A DNA stretch of 64,000 nucleotides, from the NCBI GenBank assembly GCA_023653785.1, contig JAMKCH010011839.1, positions 16,521 through 80,520 of the forward strand, read 5' to 3'. The notes beneath the pieces are model-generated. The model was given only the letters and a program-made list of their open reading frames with translations, made no database searches and was not told where the DNA came from. Source of the DNA: Ophioderma brevispina (lineage: Eukaryota > Echinodermata > Ophiuroidea > Amphilepidida > Ophiodermatidae). Position numbers and translations under genes: made by a program. Positions within the stretch are counted from its first letter, which is position 1, and each line of letters begins with the position of its first letter. Shown here in pieces: positions 22,558-33,837 of this stretch.

Positions 22558-23329
22558 ATTAGTGTGTTTCGAAACACTGAGGCTCATACAATGGGTAATC
22601 TCTATACAATGGTTGGAAACCTGGGCTTCGTAATTGAAGAACTGATGGCCATATTGGTCACAGCCAAAAAGAGCCGCAACGAGGTTAAGAGCCGTGTGGC
22701 AGAGATATTGTCCGCCGGGACAAAGTCGAGAACATGGGGAACAATAGGGCAAATCGATTCAGTGACTCTTCACGCAACTTATTCCGTTGTCGTCTATTCC
22801 GTTGTCGTCTAATGGAGCCCGGGCTATGGTTTTCCTACCGGACCATACTCCTTTCACAGAACACCGGTCTTTAATACAAAATTGTTCCCATGAAATGTGG
22901 ATAAGCGACATACAACTACAGAATCAAGCCAAGTCATTGAGCTCATTGTATTTGCGCGTATGGGATGGCATGTCTCCAAACGTGCCCCGTGTTACAACTT
23001 CTGTTAAACAGTTGTCTCTGGGATGGTATGTGTTCGGTAACCAAGATTCCCGCCCGATTTGTCCATTCATCCGAATAGCACATTACTGTGTGTGTAGCCA
23101 TCCATTTGTTAGAGATCAGTGGTCGTGCGACTAATGTGCGATAAAACTATAAATATTACGTACGCAACCTTTTTCAAATGTCCACTTTTTTCATGATTTT
23201 TAGTGTTTAGTAGCCTTTGTTATCACAAAATGTGTATCGAAAACACTCCTCTTAAAATTTTTCTCAATCATGAGGTTTTAAAAAGTGTAGTTTTTTTTTC
23301 TATAAAAAATTCTAAACGAATTCGCTCCT
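22558..23329. other. Unassigned stretch
   Basis: Open frames of 82 codons (22564-22812) and 115 codons (22787-23134) on plus have no motif I recognise. The duplicated ATTCCGTTGTCGTCT near 22781-22810 lies at their overlap. Confidence 0.4.
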
Positions 23330-23478
23330 ATCCTTTGTGTGCTCAACAACGAAGTTCACAAGATGAGGCTTGTGGCAAACTTGCACGGATATATGCGCGT
23401 ATGGGATATATTTTCGCTGGCTTCTGGTTCGGTATTGCATGCAGCGTTGTAATATACGCACATGGAATAAACATGTAG
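23330..23478 (+). CDS. Possible terminal exon with a transmembrane helix (CD225/dispanin-like?)
   Basis: A clean frame ends CGKLARIYARMGYIFAGFWF followed by about ten more hydrophobic residues, then AHGINM and a stop. An alanine- and basic-residue-containing segment running straight into a single hydrophobic helix resembles the second half of CD225/dispanin-type two-helix membrane proteins. The first helix was not found upstream and no convincing splice acceptor is visible. It could equally be a chance hydrophobic frame. Confidence 0.25.
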
Positions 23479-23507
23479 CTTCCTGATTGCTCTGTACAGT
23501 TGGGGCA

Positions 23508-26500
23508 GTTCCCATAGAATTGCTCTCAGCCGAGAGACATTCGCTCACCCATATTCTCTCGGGCGAGAGAACTTCTCCTTGCAGTTCGAGCGAACATCTC
23601 CATGATAGGATATTTTTCCCTTGTTCCTACCTGCTCTTTCCCTGAGAAGTGAGCGAACTTCTCTCCAACCCTCCATAGACTTGTTTATCCATTACCAATT
23701 AACTGCCCCCCGTTTTCTTTTGTGCGACAAATTGATTATCCGATTTCCCGACGGGGACACTTTCTCAAGTACCACACGCAAAAGCTAACCACTTGACTTG
23801 TTCACATCTACCATTTTATGTTATTAATAGCCTATGTTTTTGTCAGGGGAGGCCGTACATGATTAAACCCCGTCCAGTGAATAACAACCGTAATAACGTA
23901 AAAAAAATAAAGGCGAACACAAAGGTCTATATACTTTTTTAAATACAAAATAGGACTACGTGTATATATAATTAATAAATTTTATGTTGCACAAATCAAC
24001 GCACACGCCACAGGAACATCCGCAATTTCCCTTATCTGCTAATACCTAAACACTGCAAACGGGCCCCTTTTTATTTTTTAAACTAAATTTTAACCTTTCG
24101 AGTCTGAAAATGTAGGAAACCCGTCTTTTCGCGAGTGCAAAACTTCGAAAATAAAGCTTCATTTTAACCTAAACACGCTCAAACTTTTAAGTAGTTTGGG
24201 ATTATTACTCACATAAAAGTTTATTCCACACAGTCTTACTAATTTTTTGTTCTGCGTTTTATATTTCGACTTCGGAGACTATTGATATAAGGAAAAAAAT
24301 AATTTCTTCTTTTTGATATAATTAGTTATATTCAGAGGTGATCGCAATGATGTGCTCTATACGTTATGACAATGCTGTAGGCCAATACGACAGCATATCA
24401 TCTATATGTTGTTACATGCTGCCATGGGTTTCTTGGAAAGCTTTGCACTTGAACCTTTCATTAGAAGTCATCAAAATGTCACATCCTAATCACAAAATGC
24501 ATTGAATATTAATCTACATAGAGATTAAAAAAAATTAATCACAAATTCTGATTTGTTCTCCATTTTTATCTGAGAAATTTAGAGAGTATACTATTTCATT
24601 GGGTTTATGCATAATCATTAATAGGAGCGGAATTACAGTTCCCGTAATAAAATGTGTTTTTTTTTCATGGGTTCCGCCGTTGCGCGTATAAATGGGTTTC
24701 ATAGGCCACCCATGTACATCAGCCCTCTCTCTGATATTGACTGGAAATTACTTTTATCAGACTGATTTGCAATTTCAAAATGAGAACAGACAAAGGAAAA
24801 CACAAAACAAATAAGTTTCAAAGAGACCAAAAATAGCTAAAAATGTTCTTGGATAGTTCCTAAAAGATTTTGTGGGACAATTTATTTTTGGTTGCCTTTG
24901 GTTTAATTGTAGCTGTTGCTACAAATTTAAATAATACACTGATGTTTTAATAGAATTCATTGGGGAATAAAACAATTAGACTGTCGTATTTTATACATAA
25001 CATTGTTTTGTACTGTCTTTTGCTACAAATTTTAAATAATATATACTGACGTTTTGATAGCATTACATTGGGGAATAAAAGGATGTCATTTTTCAAAACA
25101 CTTTTTTTCTGAGAAACATCATTGAAAATCGACCAAGATCATTCCATGTATAAAGCCATGAAAACAAAAAGAAACAGTTTACTTTATGTGTGAAGAAAAC
25201 ATTATGGAGATTACATTTACATAACTGAAATGTAAAACTGCAAGTTTAAACTTCTAATTAAGTTAAAGTTATAAGTCTGTATGGGAAACTATAATAATGT
25301 ATATATATTGCAAAATACGACGCAGATTACAAAAATACACCGGGAGATTACATCGTATTCATGTGAATTAGATCACTATGAGGGCGAAAACCTCTGTTTA
25401 TTAGAACGATGATATACATCAATAGATCTCTATTAGTGTAAATCGTTTATTTTCGTCGGCAAAATAGAACCGACCCCGGAAAATAACGCTATATAAAACG
25501 ATGAATGGGCGAGTTGGAAACACGACAGTATGTGAAAGCAGATATGTTAATTTTGAGAAAAAAAAAAAACATCCATAATATAAAGTCATTAAGTGACCTC
25601 ACATTTTTAAATTTGTGGTTTGTAGAACACGACGAACAGAAGTAATTATGATGCCAAATTTCGCCAAAAACTAAAAGAAATGTTAAATACACAGTATGTA
25701 CTGTGGGAGAAAACTATTGGAGTTTGTACAATATGATTTTACTGTGATGTTACATAAACGTAGGCTGATATGCGGTTTTGTACAATGCAATAAAATATGA
25801 TAAAAACCAACTGACTATGATCTCGAGATTTGTGTGATTATGTGCGTTATTCAGTGATTATATATCCTAAAAACTTCAATACCATTATGCGACTCTCGCG
25901 GAATAAAAAATCAATCTTTAGCAACGCAAGTGTGTACTGCAAACGCTTGACATTGTAGTTAATTGGGGTATTTTTTTTTAAGTAAATTCCGCGTGTTTTT
26001 CAAATACACAATTCCAGACGATGGTGGTCAAAGCATCCCTCTTTCATTATATGAACCGCACCCAAATTTATCAAGTTAGAGTACGCCATATACACTGCAA
26101 ACTACAAACCGATTTGGGCCGCCGGTTTGTGGGTGTTGGGTCGATCAAGGGTGTTCCTTTGGCCATATTAATATATAAATTTTTAAAAAAACTTACAGTT
26201 GAGTTGATTTCTCTCTAGCTCCATGGGTTTTGAATGAGGAAATATTCCTTGGCAACATATCAAATTTCCGATTTTTTCCTTCAAAAGCCAATATTCTATT
26301 AGAAAAAAAAGAAGAACTGCAGCTTTGGTCCATGCCCCATTCACACAAGTATATGAGCATACACGCCCCGTTTGACCGCACGCAGAGTTGACAAGTCGTT
26401 TATTGATCGTCGTACTGCTAATTGGTAGGTTATTGTTGGCCCGTTAAGTCCTGTTTTTTAGGGCCGAGCAGCCGGAGCGAATGTCCTCTCCCTTACTTCA

Positions 26501-26621
26501 ATTTAATACCCGCACGAGACATTTGAATTGAAGAACAATCTCTCCATACCGGGCGAACATTGGCGAGCGAATGTCGGAGCGAATGCTCTCGGCTGAGGGC
26601 CAATTCTATTCTCTAGGGAAC
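23508..26621. mobile_element. 3.1-kb TIR element with GTTCCC ends, non-coding interior
   Basis: The left end (23508-23560: GTTCCCATAGAATT, CTCTCAGCCGAGAG, CATTCGCTC) is repeated inverted at the right end (26575-26621). Both subterminal zones contain several further GAGCGAA/TTCGCTC motifs. The interior is AT-rich with no recognisable transposase, implying a non-autonomous element. It contains a partial internal duplication at 24910-25090. No target duplication recognised. Confidence 0.6.
24910..25090 (+). repeat. Internal direct duplication
   Basis: GCTACAAATTTAAATAATA, then GATGTTTTAATAGAATTCA and TTGGGGAATAAAA (about 24915-24970), recurs with slight changes at about 25022-25080. Confidence 0.75.
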
Positions 26622-26884
26622 GAACGGCGGCCTTAGTTGTGTACATTTGTCAGAATAAATCTGGATTTTTCGCAAGGCATACTCTAATGGCCTTGAAAAC
26701 CATCTGGTACCTTGACTTAGGGATATTTTCATTATATATGTGCGATAGATTCAAAAACCAATAACAATCACTTTAAGGCAGGGGCCTTGGTGAGGCGTCG
26801 TGTATGTTTCTTTCCCATCCCACCAGGCTAAAGCCCACAGTACAAAATAGAAGAAAAAAGAAACCAAAAAACCTACTGCACCGC

Positions 26885-27125
26885 AAAATCTGGTGTTGTC
26901 TTGTTAAAATTAACATCGCCAGGAGGACCACACCAGAGGGTATCAAAATTCAACACCTTTGCTTTGTATTTGTACACCTATAATTACGTGTTAAAAACAT
27001 GCTTTTGGTGTTGTTTAACACAATAGGTGTTAAAATAAAACCAGATGTGTTGAACTTTGACACCCTCTTGGTGTGTCGTTCCTGTAATAGAACACCGCCG
27101 GTGTTAATGTTAACACCTTAGTTTT
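26885..27125. mobile_element. Short foldback MITE rich in GGTGTTAA/TTAACACC
   Basis: The two halves are roughly inverted copies: CCACACCAGAGGGTATCAAA and ATTCAACACC on the left are answered by the reverse complement of GTGTTGAACTTTGACACC and CTCTTGGTGTG on the right, with TTAACA/TGTTAA motifs at both ends. There is no coding capacity. Confidence 0.6.
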
Positions 27126-27786
27126 TGCCAGTTGTGGAAATAAGAGATGGTATTTTTTCCAAAAAAGGGGGCAAAAATCTTTTCCCCTTCAAAACCCCAA
27201 AATCAAGCGACCGTATTAATTTGTACAACAAAAAATGTTGTGTACTCCGGATATAAACCAAGGTACAACAATTTGTTCAGCCTGTTGGGGGGCGGGGGGG
27301 CGGGGGAGGGGGGGGCTTTTAAGTTTTGGCTCATAAATTTTGTTTGATAAACAGTAGGGTGACGCCTGTTACACCGTACACCTGTCAAAAGTGTTAAGAA
27401 TCAAGGTTTTAGTTAGATTTCCGTTGGTGGTGTTTTGTACTGTTCTTGGATACAGAAAAAAAACCACAAGACAACCTTGAAGAGTTAGTCCTCATCACAT
27501 CATATATTAATTTAGACACATTCAAAACTTAGTTTTTGAACCATAACAATCTAATGCACATTGCTATTTGGAGAGTTTATAAAGACATAGTTTAGAGAAA
27601 TCATGCCTCTAATACCCATGTTACCCACTCATATTTCAACAAGCCTTGACACGCTTGCATCAAGTTATCTGTGGGCATCAACCAACCAAGAGCATCAACT
27701 ATCAAAAGTGTTTGCACCCACGCTCGTTTTGGTTTACATAATCCCTGGGTTGATTGGAGCGTCATGTTTGCCAACAAATCCAGCAG
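27126..27786. other. Unassigned stretch with a G-rich block
   Basis: 27287-27316 is almost pure G in several runs (G-quadruplex potential on plus). A 64-codon frame at 27603-27797 carries no recognised motif. Confidence 0.5.
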
Positions 27787-27788
27787 TA

Positions 27789-28683
27789 CTCTCTTAAAAT
27801 GAAAGAGTGAAAACTCACTCTGAATTTCGAGTTACTTTAAATTAACTCTAATCGCGTGGCTTTTAGCTCTAAAAGATGCGAGAAAAATTCACCCCGGACC
27901 CTTCCCTCCCGGTTAACAGAGCTCACTCTCTTACCGCGTGGCTCAAAATGCCACTCTTCTTCGGAGTAAGGCCCACTCTGAACTCTTATCGACCGGAGTT
28001 TAGCGCAAAAGAGTTAGAAAATTCTCATGCTTTTTTCGTATGAACTAATAGCCCATCAGAAACGCCGCAATCGCGTGATTATGCGAACAACAGGGCGGAC
28101 GAGTTAAATGAGACCGTCAGCAAACGGTTGGACGAAGTTGAAATTAGTGAAAATCATAGATATCTTCACGGGTGAGTATATTGTATGTGATCGGTCACAG
28201 TTTCAGGCATTTACAACAAAGTGTGGAGAAGCCATTAAATGTTCTTGTCTGTATTATCACTCGTACATACGGGACTAGTCTGCGCCAGGCTCCGGCCAGG
28301 CTAGGTTACACATTACGAAACGCCCAATCATGCATGTCACGGGCATGCATACCGTGATAATACACGTCATGCATGCCACGATCATGCATGTCTCACTGAA
28401 TCATGACAATGATTCGCCACAATATCATTCATGTCACGATGCTATGAATTATGACCTACATAAATATACTACACCAAAACCAAAAAAATTCCTAAAGAAT
28501 CACAACTCTATAAGAGTGACTAGTTCACTCTAAAAGGAGGTTTAATCAGTCCTCTTCTAGAGTTATTTTGTCACTCTTATTTGGAGTGGATCTCACTCTA
28601 AAGATGCGTCACTCAGATGGCACTTATTTGGAGTGAGATTTCACGCTTTTACGAGTGGTTTTCCCTCTTTCGTTTTAAGAGAG
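27789..28683. mobile_element. Non-autonomous Tc1/mariner-type TIR element flanked by TA
   Basis: The left end CTCTCTTAAAATGAAAGAG continues with TGAAAAC; its inverted counterpart at the right end reads CTCTCTTAAAACGAAAGAG then GGAAAACC. Both sides are bordered by TA (27787-27788 and 28684-28685), the target duplication of the Tc1/mariner superfamily. The subterminal zones repeat ACTCT/AGAGT motifs. Positions 28328-28445 hold a cluster of CATGCATG/ATCATG motifs. No transposase ORF. Confidence 0.75.
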
Positions 28684-31600
28684 TATGCAATGGAATGGTA
28701 GGATTTTTGTGGCTTGTGGGGTGCTTCGACAAAAAGGTCATCATAGTTTGAAAAAGCCCGTGTGAGAGTTCACCATAAATAGGTCCGCGTGCACGTAAAA
28801 ACAATAATGACGGGAAATAAAACGCGAACATTGTAGATGATGTACGTGTCGACTGACGAAAATCACATAGTTCACAATGGATGGATAATATTGGCGCTTT
28901 ATCTGTCGGTAGTTAGGCGCTCTAATGGGACTCCACAAATACACTTGTTTCAGTTTTTACCATTGTTACCATGATGTTACAGAGTACCTCGCAATGCACA
29001 ATAGCTCTAAATATAAAGGTCTCACACCTGGAAAACAATCCACACAGAAGAATCCAAATTTCACAGACTCATAAATGAAGCAATTTATGTTCACTATTTG
29101 CGTTGATGATTTCTTGCGCCATTAGTTGGACTGGATCCCTCAAGTGCTTAGTGCTGAATTGTGGTGTGAAAAGACGATGCCTTCTTAAGGATAATCGACA
29201 CTGGAAGCGGTCATATAGTGTCCAACAAAACATTACCCACCATGCATTACGGAGCCTTAAAGGGGGGGGGGTGATCAGCTCAGATCACTTCACATTAAGG
29301 AGGGTCCAAACAACATATGGAAGGATAGGATTGGGTACACTACAGATGAGTTCATAGGGTATACAGTGCTGGAAAATGATACGTGACAGTACAAAATGCA
29401 ACAGTAGAATAGAGAGTGGACTGTAGACTTTACATCATAGGAGTGTTAGTTCGTGACACCGGACTAATTACAGCCAAAATGTATTTAGCATGGTTTAGGT
29501 CATGGCCCGATCGCTATTAGCTCCGACGCCCCATATTTACCTGAATTGGAATAATTTGGTGCGGATTGACTATTTTCTCATTATCCTGTGAATTAACGAC
29601 GTAAACGATGGTTTGGTTTTGAAAGTAAAGAGTGAAAATGTGCCCCTTTTGGTTGACCTGTATCAAATTTTACACAGTACTATATGGGCGGACTTAAAAA
29701 TAACATTTTTGCTCTCACATCAGAAAAGTTTTAAATATCGGCGAAAACATTACAGGTGGGAATCCGGAGGCAAGGTCTTTCTATCAAGACGAAAAAGTTC
29801 ACACAATTAAATCAGATCATCCGTCTTTAAGTGAGCAAAACAAACATTCAGCAGCGCCATTAATGCTATAAACTGGGACAATCCCATTTCTCCACCGTAA
29901 AAAAATCAATTGACACCTTCAAAGTGCACCGTACGATACACTACTTGCTACTTGACCAATTAAAAAGGGATTTAAAAGTGATATGGACAAGTGGGACTTC
30001 AATTAGCCTTGCTAAATGTTCGCTATTTGCATGAAAAGCGCGATTGACAATAATATAAGGATTGTGTTACATAAAAGTCATGGGGAAGAGTTCCATATGA
30101 ATCCCCTACGATTCTGCAATCTGATTCTGTGATATACATCACGATGCAGAAAATTTGTAGGGGAAGGAAAGGCCATAAGGACTCTGTCCATCATTGGTAT
30201 TGACAAGGTCATTGGTTCATTGCAAGGGAATATGATCGTTGGTAAATGCTTCAATTCGTAAGCTATCCGTTCGAGGCTGACCACAATGGCGAAAACGGTG
30301 AAAAGCAGAGGCTAATTAGTTCTAGTCTAAGCGAAATGCCAGGGTAATATAATTTGCGCTTCAACCTATTATAAATGACATTTTGTTTCAAATGAAGTCT
30401 TTCAGTCAGAAAAAATGACACTATAGTAGATTCAAACGTAAACCGTTATAATATCTTCCGTATGATTGCAACCATTTTGATAGGCAACACGAGGAAAAAA
30501 TTAAAATCTGATGGTATAGACCAGTTAACAGCAATGTTTGTAACAATGTTAGGGCCTGGTATCTTGAAATAGTCGCCTGACTGTTACCACACTGGGCAAT
30601 TGTATAGTCTGTTAGAGTTTTAATTACTATGGGCCATAACGAATAGCAGGAATGGATTCGCAGGCAACAAAAAGAAGTGAGTATAGGATGGTAACTGGTC
30701 TATATAGTACATAGTGGGTTGAAAGAAGTAGCCAGTGAAAGATTAGTGAATGCCATAACCAAACCTTTTCAGCTATATATTCTGTTCAAGAATCCAGACC
30801 CAGTTTTTAATCGATCGTTACTTGCTTTTCTACTGGACACATATATAATCCGATTCCTGACCAGAGTACCCTAGACATTCCTTAGACACCTGGTTTTATC
30901 TATTGATACAAAGTAATACAACGTCACCAATGCGAGCGACGTCACCCAATGCCGAACATGGCGACCATCAGGGGCAACATTATAGTTAATTCTGCTAATT
31001 AAGGCAATAATTATTGCAGTAGATATTATTTCTTCAGACCAAAAAGAAATCTTATAAAACAGACTTAAATTAAACATTAGCGTTAGTACACTTTCAAGGT
31101 TCAAGAGAGATTTTGAGACACCATTGTAATGGTGTAATGACAGTGAATTATAAGATACACACTCAAAAGTTTCTTACCTTGTATTGTGGTAAAGAAATTT
31201 AAAAGTTGGAAACAAAAAGGTATTTGTATATGCTTATATTTCAATCTAAATCGTAGGCTGAATTTCATATTTGCTCCTATAGGAAATTAGAAATGTCCAC
31301 AATGTTTGCCCAAAGAAATAATTCTCAGAATATCCTGTAGATGGAGATATGTGGTGTGATACAAAGCTTAACCAATGCAAAAATCAGAATTTTCACATTT
31401 TAGGGACACCTGTTATTGAAATCTCTCGTTGCACCTTTAATGGGAGGGGAGAGGAGGATATTTTGTAATCTGAAGGATAAGTTAAATGTATTGAGGGTAA
31501 ATTGGTTATTTAGTTCAATATAATCACTACCGATACATATCGAGTTAAAGGGATACAAACCAGGTACTCAATTCTCACGTCTGTATTGACAATCGTAATG

Positions 31601-32030
31601 GGAAACAAACCGTAAAACATTATGTTATAACAAACCCATCACTGACTCTTTCAAAGCCGTTTAAAAAGTAATCAGATTTGTAAAAGAAAGCTTTGCATTA
31701 ATTCTTTTTTCGTGATTTTTGTGCATATTTACCATTGTATTTTTGGTGGATTTTGTGACAATAGAAATCCAACTTATGATTATTACATATATAATTTGGT
31801 AAAAAACGTCACAAACTGGCCGTAATATTGGTAAAATGGACGCGCCCCCCATCGTTACCATTTTATTTTTCCCTTCAATTAGTTATTTGCTGGGTAATTG
31901 TCAATATTGGGAACTTTGCAGTATGATTTATTCACATATCCCTAATGTCTCATAATGTCCCCTAATGACCTTTTGCCACTTTCAAAAATCACGAGCAGAC
32001 CCCTAGATCGATAACAAGAAAAAATTGCTA

Positions 32031-32096
32031 CCCCCCCCCCCCCCCACCCACCCCCCCCCCCCCCCCCTTATTTTTTTTCACCCCCCCCCCCCCCCA
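32031..32096. repeat. C-rich low-complexity block
   Basis: Three runs of more than 15 C separated by single A's and one T-rich spacer. This could form G-quadruplex or i-motif structures, and its length is hard to assemble reliably. Confidence 0.8.
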
Positions 32097-33060
32097 CACA
32101 CTTGTTTTTTGTTTTGCTGTGATCGTCAGGCAGGTTGGTAGGTCATTCCGAAAAGGACGTTAGGGGTATGTATGTAAAATAAAATGTAGCATGTTATTTC
32201 CTTTACCTGAGAGGTTAACATTCCAACTTAAGTTTTACTGTGGTCACTTACCTTATTTGAACCTACATGACCTGGACCCAAAAGTCTCGGCATTCCTTAA
32301 TAACCATACCCAATGATTCTTGAACCAACCTTCAGAGCTCGACTTTGAAAAGGGGAAACATTTGGCAAAAATCATTCCTGGGCAGTCCCCTACGATAATT
32401 ATATTGGTAGAAAATTTGTAGGACTTACAATCGCAATAAATACTTTACGATGCAACGAGTCTCCAAAAGGACAATTATAATATGGGTCCTTCAAATAATT
32501 AACAATAGGAGAATTTTTAAAGATTGTGACCCAAAGATATACAAAATCCAGCCTTTTCCCCTGTTTTAAACTTTCACAAAAATAACAAAATTTGTTGGAA
32601 TGGTGTATTCATCTCAATTAAATCTCCACCTACGTTCGGAAATTTAATGGAATAAAACATTTTATCCAAGAGCTATGCTTGTACTTCTGAAAACTGGGAG
32701 GGATTATAGACATGGACCATTGTCACCGGGAGGGAACATCACATTTATGAAAAATAGAAGGCCCTCCCGTTAAAACTAGAATGGCGCGGTTCTCGGCTTT
32801 CACGGCTGGCTATATCAAAAGAATATAATCTTCTTAACATGACCACATGAACCTTTGCCTTGGCACATGCTCTGGTGACTGATCAACAAATGAGGAACCC
32901 CTGTTCCATCTATGACTTCCAAGTTTGCTCATATTGAACTGTCAATTGATAGCAATTTAAACAAAAATTAACATTTTTTGACAACACACACAACAACATC
33001 ACACCCCTACATAATATACACACAACATAAAACACACATATCTACACATACACACACCTA

Positions 33061-33084
33061 CACACACACACACACACACACACA
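33061..33084. repeat. (CA)12 microsatellite
   Basis: Twelve uninterrupted CA units, preceded by about 60 bp of degenerate ACAC-rich sequence. Confidence 0.95.
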
Positions 33085-33837
33085 ACGGATTGCTAGGTCA
33101 TGCCAGCTGTGGCGGCCCACAGATGCAGATACTAACATGTTAATGTTGTTTTAAGTGTGGACTGCATCAATATTAACATATAGTGGAGTTTATTGTATTT
33201 TAACAAGTACTAAAGTGGTACTAAACTTTATGTTTTTTAGGTTTTATATTTTAAAGTTTTAATGTTCTGAGCATTAACATTAGTTAAAGTAGGGGAGAAG
33301 AGGAATGCTTCAGTCACTTTAGTCAGTTTTCAGCTATGTTATCTCAGGAAAATCCAAAGGCAACCAAATAACATTCGAATTATGAAGCTGAGGCGCATCA
33401 CTGATTTAAATGACAATATCAATACGGCTGGACAGGACGTCGTCTGGTCGTCCAAATGCGGGCAGTGGAGTCTCGTAATGCATCTGGATTAGGCTCATGC
33501 CTCGCAAACAGTCTGGCCACAATGTGTTGTGGGTTGTTCTCGATTAGTCAATTATGATGACATAATCTAATAACATGTTTACCTTGTAGTCACAGTAAAT
33601 TGCAGTTCAAAATTGAACGAAGGATCCATGCGCCAGACATCTGGTTGTTTTGCGGAAGTAGGACCCCCAACATCTTGTAATGAGGATACACATGCATCAC
33701 TGACCCCCGTTTTGCTTCGTGCAACTATGTCGTTCCAGGTTAGCAATGTTCACTAGGTATTTCCACGTTCGAAATGTATTCATAGACTAAGGGTGTTTTA
33801 AAAGCGCAGATCTCAGCATTCAGGGCTATAATATAGT

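Larger units (their letters stand above)
28686..33284. other. Long stretch without recognised genes
   Basis: AT-rich, apparently unique DNA. Frames up to 84 codons were read on both strands and none shows a known domain. Low-complexity tracts: ten G near 29263-29273, C-rich block 32031-32096, CA microsatellite 33061-33084. Confidence 0.5.
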
